7,397 nucleotides of DNA from Methylococcaceae bacterium NSP1-1 (GTDB taxonomy: Bacteria; Pseudomonadota; Gammaproteobacteria; Methylococcales; Methylomonadaceae), in assembly GCA_002256465.1 (NCBI GenBank), contig NQJG01000125.1, positions 1-7,397 of the forward strand, given 5' to 3'. This document shows, in pieces, positions 6,265-7,397 of this stretch. The first letter of the stretch is position 1. Every line of letters starts with the position of its first letter. The notes below the pieces were generated by a model. The model was given only the letters and a program-made list of their open reading frames with translations. It made no database searches and had not been told where the DNA came from. The position numbers and the translations under genes are program-made.

Positions 6265-6503
6265 TAATAAAACTCCCGCTCTTGCGGTATTTCATTATCT
6301 CTTTCAGCGAGAAAGTCATCATCAAAGACACTTTTAGAGGCAAAAAATTTATTCCATTTGTTAACCAATCGTTTTGTATTGTCTTTTAAGTTATTTTCAT
6401 ACATGACAATGACTTTTGCATGACTTGCTTTTACGTCATCGGGCAATTTCAAATGAATTTCATGATCTTGTGTAATGACTGCATTTAGTTCTATGACCTG
6501 CAT
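6264..6503 (-). CDS. vapB: VapB-type antitoxin
   Basis: This is a 79-residue protein encoded directly before vapC, overlapping it by one base. The N-terminal half (MQVIELNAVITQDHEIHLKL, then SHAKVIVMYE at ~27-36) has the alternating strand pattern expected of a small dimeric DNA-binding domain. The C-terminal half (VFDDDFLAERDNEIPQEREF, ~59-78) is an acidic tail of the kind that occupies the toxin active site. Such pairs usually repress their own promoter, expected here between 6504 and the palindromic element at 6549-6624. AAAGGG about 7 bases before the ATG is a fair ribosome site. The exact DNA-binding superfamily is uncertain; the role is clear from the partner. Confidence 0.85.
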   Translation of the reverse strand: MQVIELNAVITQDHEIHLKLPDDVKASHAKVIVMYENNLKDNTKRLVNKWNKFFASKSVFDDDFLAERDNEIPQEREFY

Positions 6504-6548
6504 GGTTAAACCCTTTTTTAATTGTAAACGCGTAAGGTGCTATCCATT
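6504..6548 (-). promoter_or_regulatory. Probable vapBC promoter/operator interval
   Basis: This 45-bp AT-rich gap between the vapB start and the REPIN-like copy B should contain the vapBC promoter, unless transcription starts within or beyond the repeat. On the minus strand it contains TACAAT (6526-6521), a plausible -10 box, and the palindrome ACGCGT, a possible operator core. No good -35 is evident at 17 bases, and the -10 is close to the start codon. The AACGCGTAAGG segment is shared with the flank of copy A. Confidence 0.3.
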
Positions 6549-6624
6549 GGGCGCATTAGCGTTAGCGTAATGCGTATGAATCGGTGGGCACTCATTCGGC
6601 GGAATACGCTACGCTATTCCGCCC
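6549..6624. repeat. REPIN-like palindromic element, copy B
   Basis: This is the second copy of the element at 5433-5510, in the same orientation, 76 bp long. The right arm is identical to that of copy A. The left arm has one inserted T in its core (GCGTTAGCG) and lacks three bases at its inner end, so its palindrome is slightly damaged. The middle segment differs (GAATCGGTGGGCACTCATTC). It lies upstream of vapB and downstream of the intact hsp70 gene. Confidence 0.8.
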
Positions 6625-6643
6625 TACCTTAGAGCCTTCTAAA

Positions 6644-6669
6644 TCTAATTCCCCCATCTGGAGATTAGA
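6644..6669 (-). terminator. Hairpin after the intact hsp70 gene, possible terminator
   Basis: TCTAATTCC (6644-6652) pairs with GGA (6660-6662) and ATTAGA (6664-6669), with one bulged base and a 7-base loop. It lies 20 bases after the hsp70 stop on the minus strand and only a TTT follows, so it is a weak candidate. It occupies the same place as the hairpin at 5535-5560 but with different stem sequence. Confidence 0.3.
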
Positions 6670-6689
6670 AATCAACATCAAGCCGTGCC

Positions 6690-7397
6690 CTATTCACCAG
6701 CCCTGACATCAAACTCAATCTTCCAGCGACCACTGTCTTTTTGTGAGACCGCTTGCAGTTCCAGTGTGCCGACTTCGGTTACTGCTGCACAAAGATGGAC
6801 GGGTACAACTTCGCCAGGTCTGCGGCCTTCTTCCGGCAAGGTAATTTCAATTTCATCCAGCTCGGACAGTTCTTCATCGGTCCAGTATTCCAGGCGCGTA
6901 CCAACTTTGTCTTCACGGCGGATATTGGAGGCAAAGAAACGGAAACGGACCGGCTCGCCAATCACCAGGCCGAATTCATCGTCCGGTAATTCTTCCTGTG
7001 TGCCTTCTTCCATGCCAAACGGCGCGATACACAAGGCTTCAATCTCCGGAGCCAGGCCAGGAACAGCAGGCATCGCACTTTCAATACCGACATAATAAGC
7101 CGCGGCAGTGCCGCCTTTAATTCGAACGCCTTTACCTTTGCGGACAAATCCGTAATAAGCGGCGCCTCTTGCAACCGCCAGATCAAGATCGGCGCCCGCC
7201 AGCAAACGCGCTTCAGGCGCTTGCTCACCTGCCAGCCATGAATTTAATACTTCCATTAAACGTTTTGCCAGTGCATCAGCTTTTAATACGCCGCCATTAA
7301 ACAGGACGGCTGTGGGATGCAGGAAGGTTGCATGTTCGGGCAGGTTTATATCTTTAAGATCGTCAGTGGCTTTTTGCTGTTTGGCTAGAAAAGCCGC
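6690..7397 (-). CDS. Hsp70-family protein, C-terminal 235 residues (start outside window)
   Basis: The frame is open from the right edge to TAG at 6690. The visible protein carries LFNGGVLKA (32-40) and LDLAVARGAAYYG (71-83), corresponding to the Hsp70/actin-fold adenosine and C-terminal nucleotide-binding motifs. It continues with YYVGIES, APFGMEEG and GEPVRFRFFAS, typical of a distinct DnaK-related family whose substrate domain differs from classical DnaK. The ATG at 7256 is internal, not the start, because the family motif FNGGV lies upstream of it. Such proteins are ATP-dependent cytoplasmic chaperones; client and partners are unknown. The last 204 bases of the gene are duplicated at 5577-5781, and this copy is the unbroken one. 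Confidence 0.88.
   Translation of the reverse strand, partial: AAFLAKQQKATDDLKDINLPEHATFLHPTAVLFNGGVLKADALAKRLMEVLNSWLAGEQAPEARLLAGADLDLAVARGAAYYGFVRKGKGVRIKGGTAAAYYVGIESAMPAVPGLAPEIEALCIAPFGMEEGTQEELPDDEFGLVIGEPVRFRFFASNIRREDKVGTRLEYWTDEELSELDEIEITLPEEGRRPGEVVPVHLCAAVTEVGTLELQAVSQKDSGRWKIEFDVRAGE

Noticed and set aside
5433..6624. CRISPR-like array from the repeated palindromes.
   Set aside because: There are only two copies more than 1 kb apart with genes between them, and the units are paired inverted palindromes, not spaced direct repeats.
6685..7095. Plus-strand open frames across the hsp70 tail.
   Set aside because: They are antisense to a well-supported Hsp70 coding region, are low-complexity serine-rich, and lack a plausible ribosome site.
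6690..7256. Hsp70-family gene starting at the ATG at 7256 as a complete 188-residue protein.
   Set aside because: The frame stays open to the window edge and the conserved LFNGGVLKA motif lies upstream of that ATG, so it is internal.

Overview
The window looks like chromosomal DNA from a gammaproteobacterium, possibly a methanotroph of the Methylococcales type. That placement is an impression from protein style, moderate base composition and the families of palindromic repeats, not a measured result. Four recognisable protein families anchor the window: a WYL-type regulator, a TonB-dependent outer-membrane receptor, a QEGLA-motif (DUF1704/TIGR02421) protein and an Hsp70-family protein. A VapBC toxin-antitoxin pair lies between the last two.

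Layout. Positions 1-1347 (minus) carry a two-gene unit: an exported 339-residue protein of unknown function, then, one base after its stop, a YafY/WYL-type regulator cut off by the window edge. A roughly 150-bp divergent intergenic region separates it from a complete TonB-dependent receptor at 1499-3829 (plus). Downstream, 3958-5247 encodes the QEGLA protein. It has HExxxH and QEGLA zinc-peptidase-like motifs, and its start region is tandemly duplicated out of frame, so the good ribosome binding site serves a 19-codon leader ORF instead of the gene.

Positions 5248-5862 contain no intact gene and read as a scar zone. In order it holds a patatin-like 5' remnant, a short stretch resembling the C-terminus of a REP-associated transposase (RAYT), a REPIN-like palindromic element, a frameshifted copy of the 3' end of an hsp70 gene, and a second, unrelated 70-bp inverted-repeat element. 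Then comes AT-rich vapBC (minus), a second copy of the REPIN-like element, and the intact 3' part of the hsp70 gene running off the right edge. The vapBC pair therefore sits between two direct copies of a roughly 345-370 bp segment (REPIN plus hsp70 3' end).

The most informative signal is how the duplicated pieces have diverged. In the hsp70 3' duplicate all seven substitutions are synonymous and only one indel breaks the frame. In the duplicated start of the QEGLA gene the four substitutions are two synonymous and two conservative. Both pairs appear to have diverged while they were working coding sequence. This fits junctions between related alleles (recombination or insertion scars) better than simple local slippage. 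I see no evidence for a wholly new multi-gene system. The strongest leads are the repeat-bounded vapBC island, the RAYT/REPIN remnants and the rewired start of the putative metallopeptidase gene.
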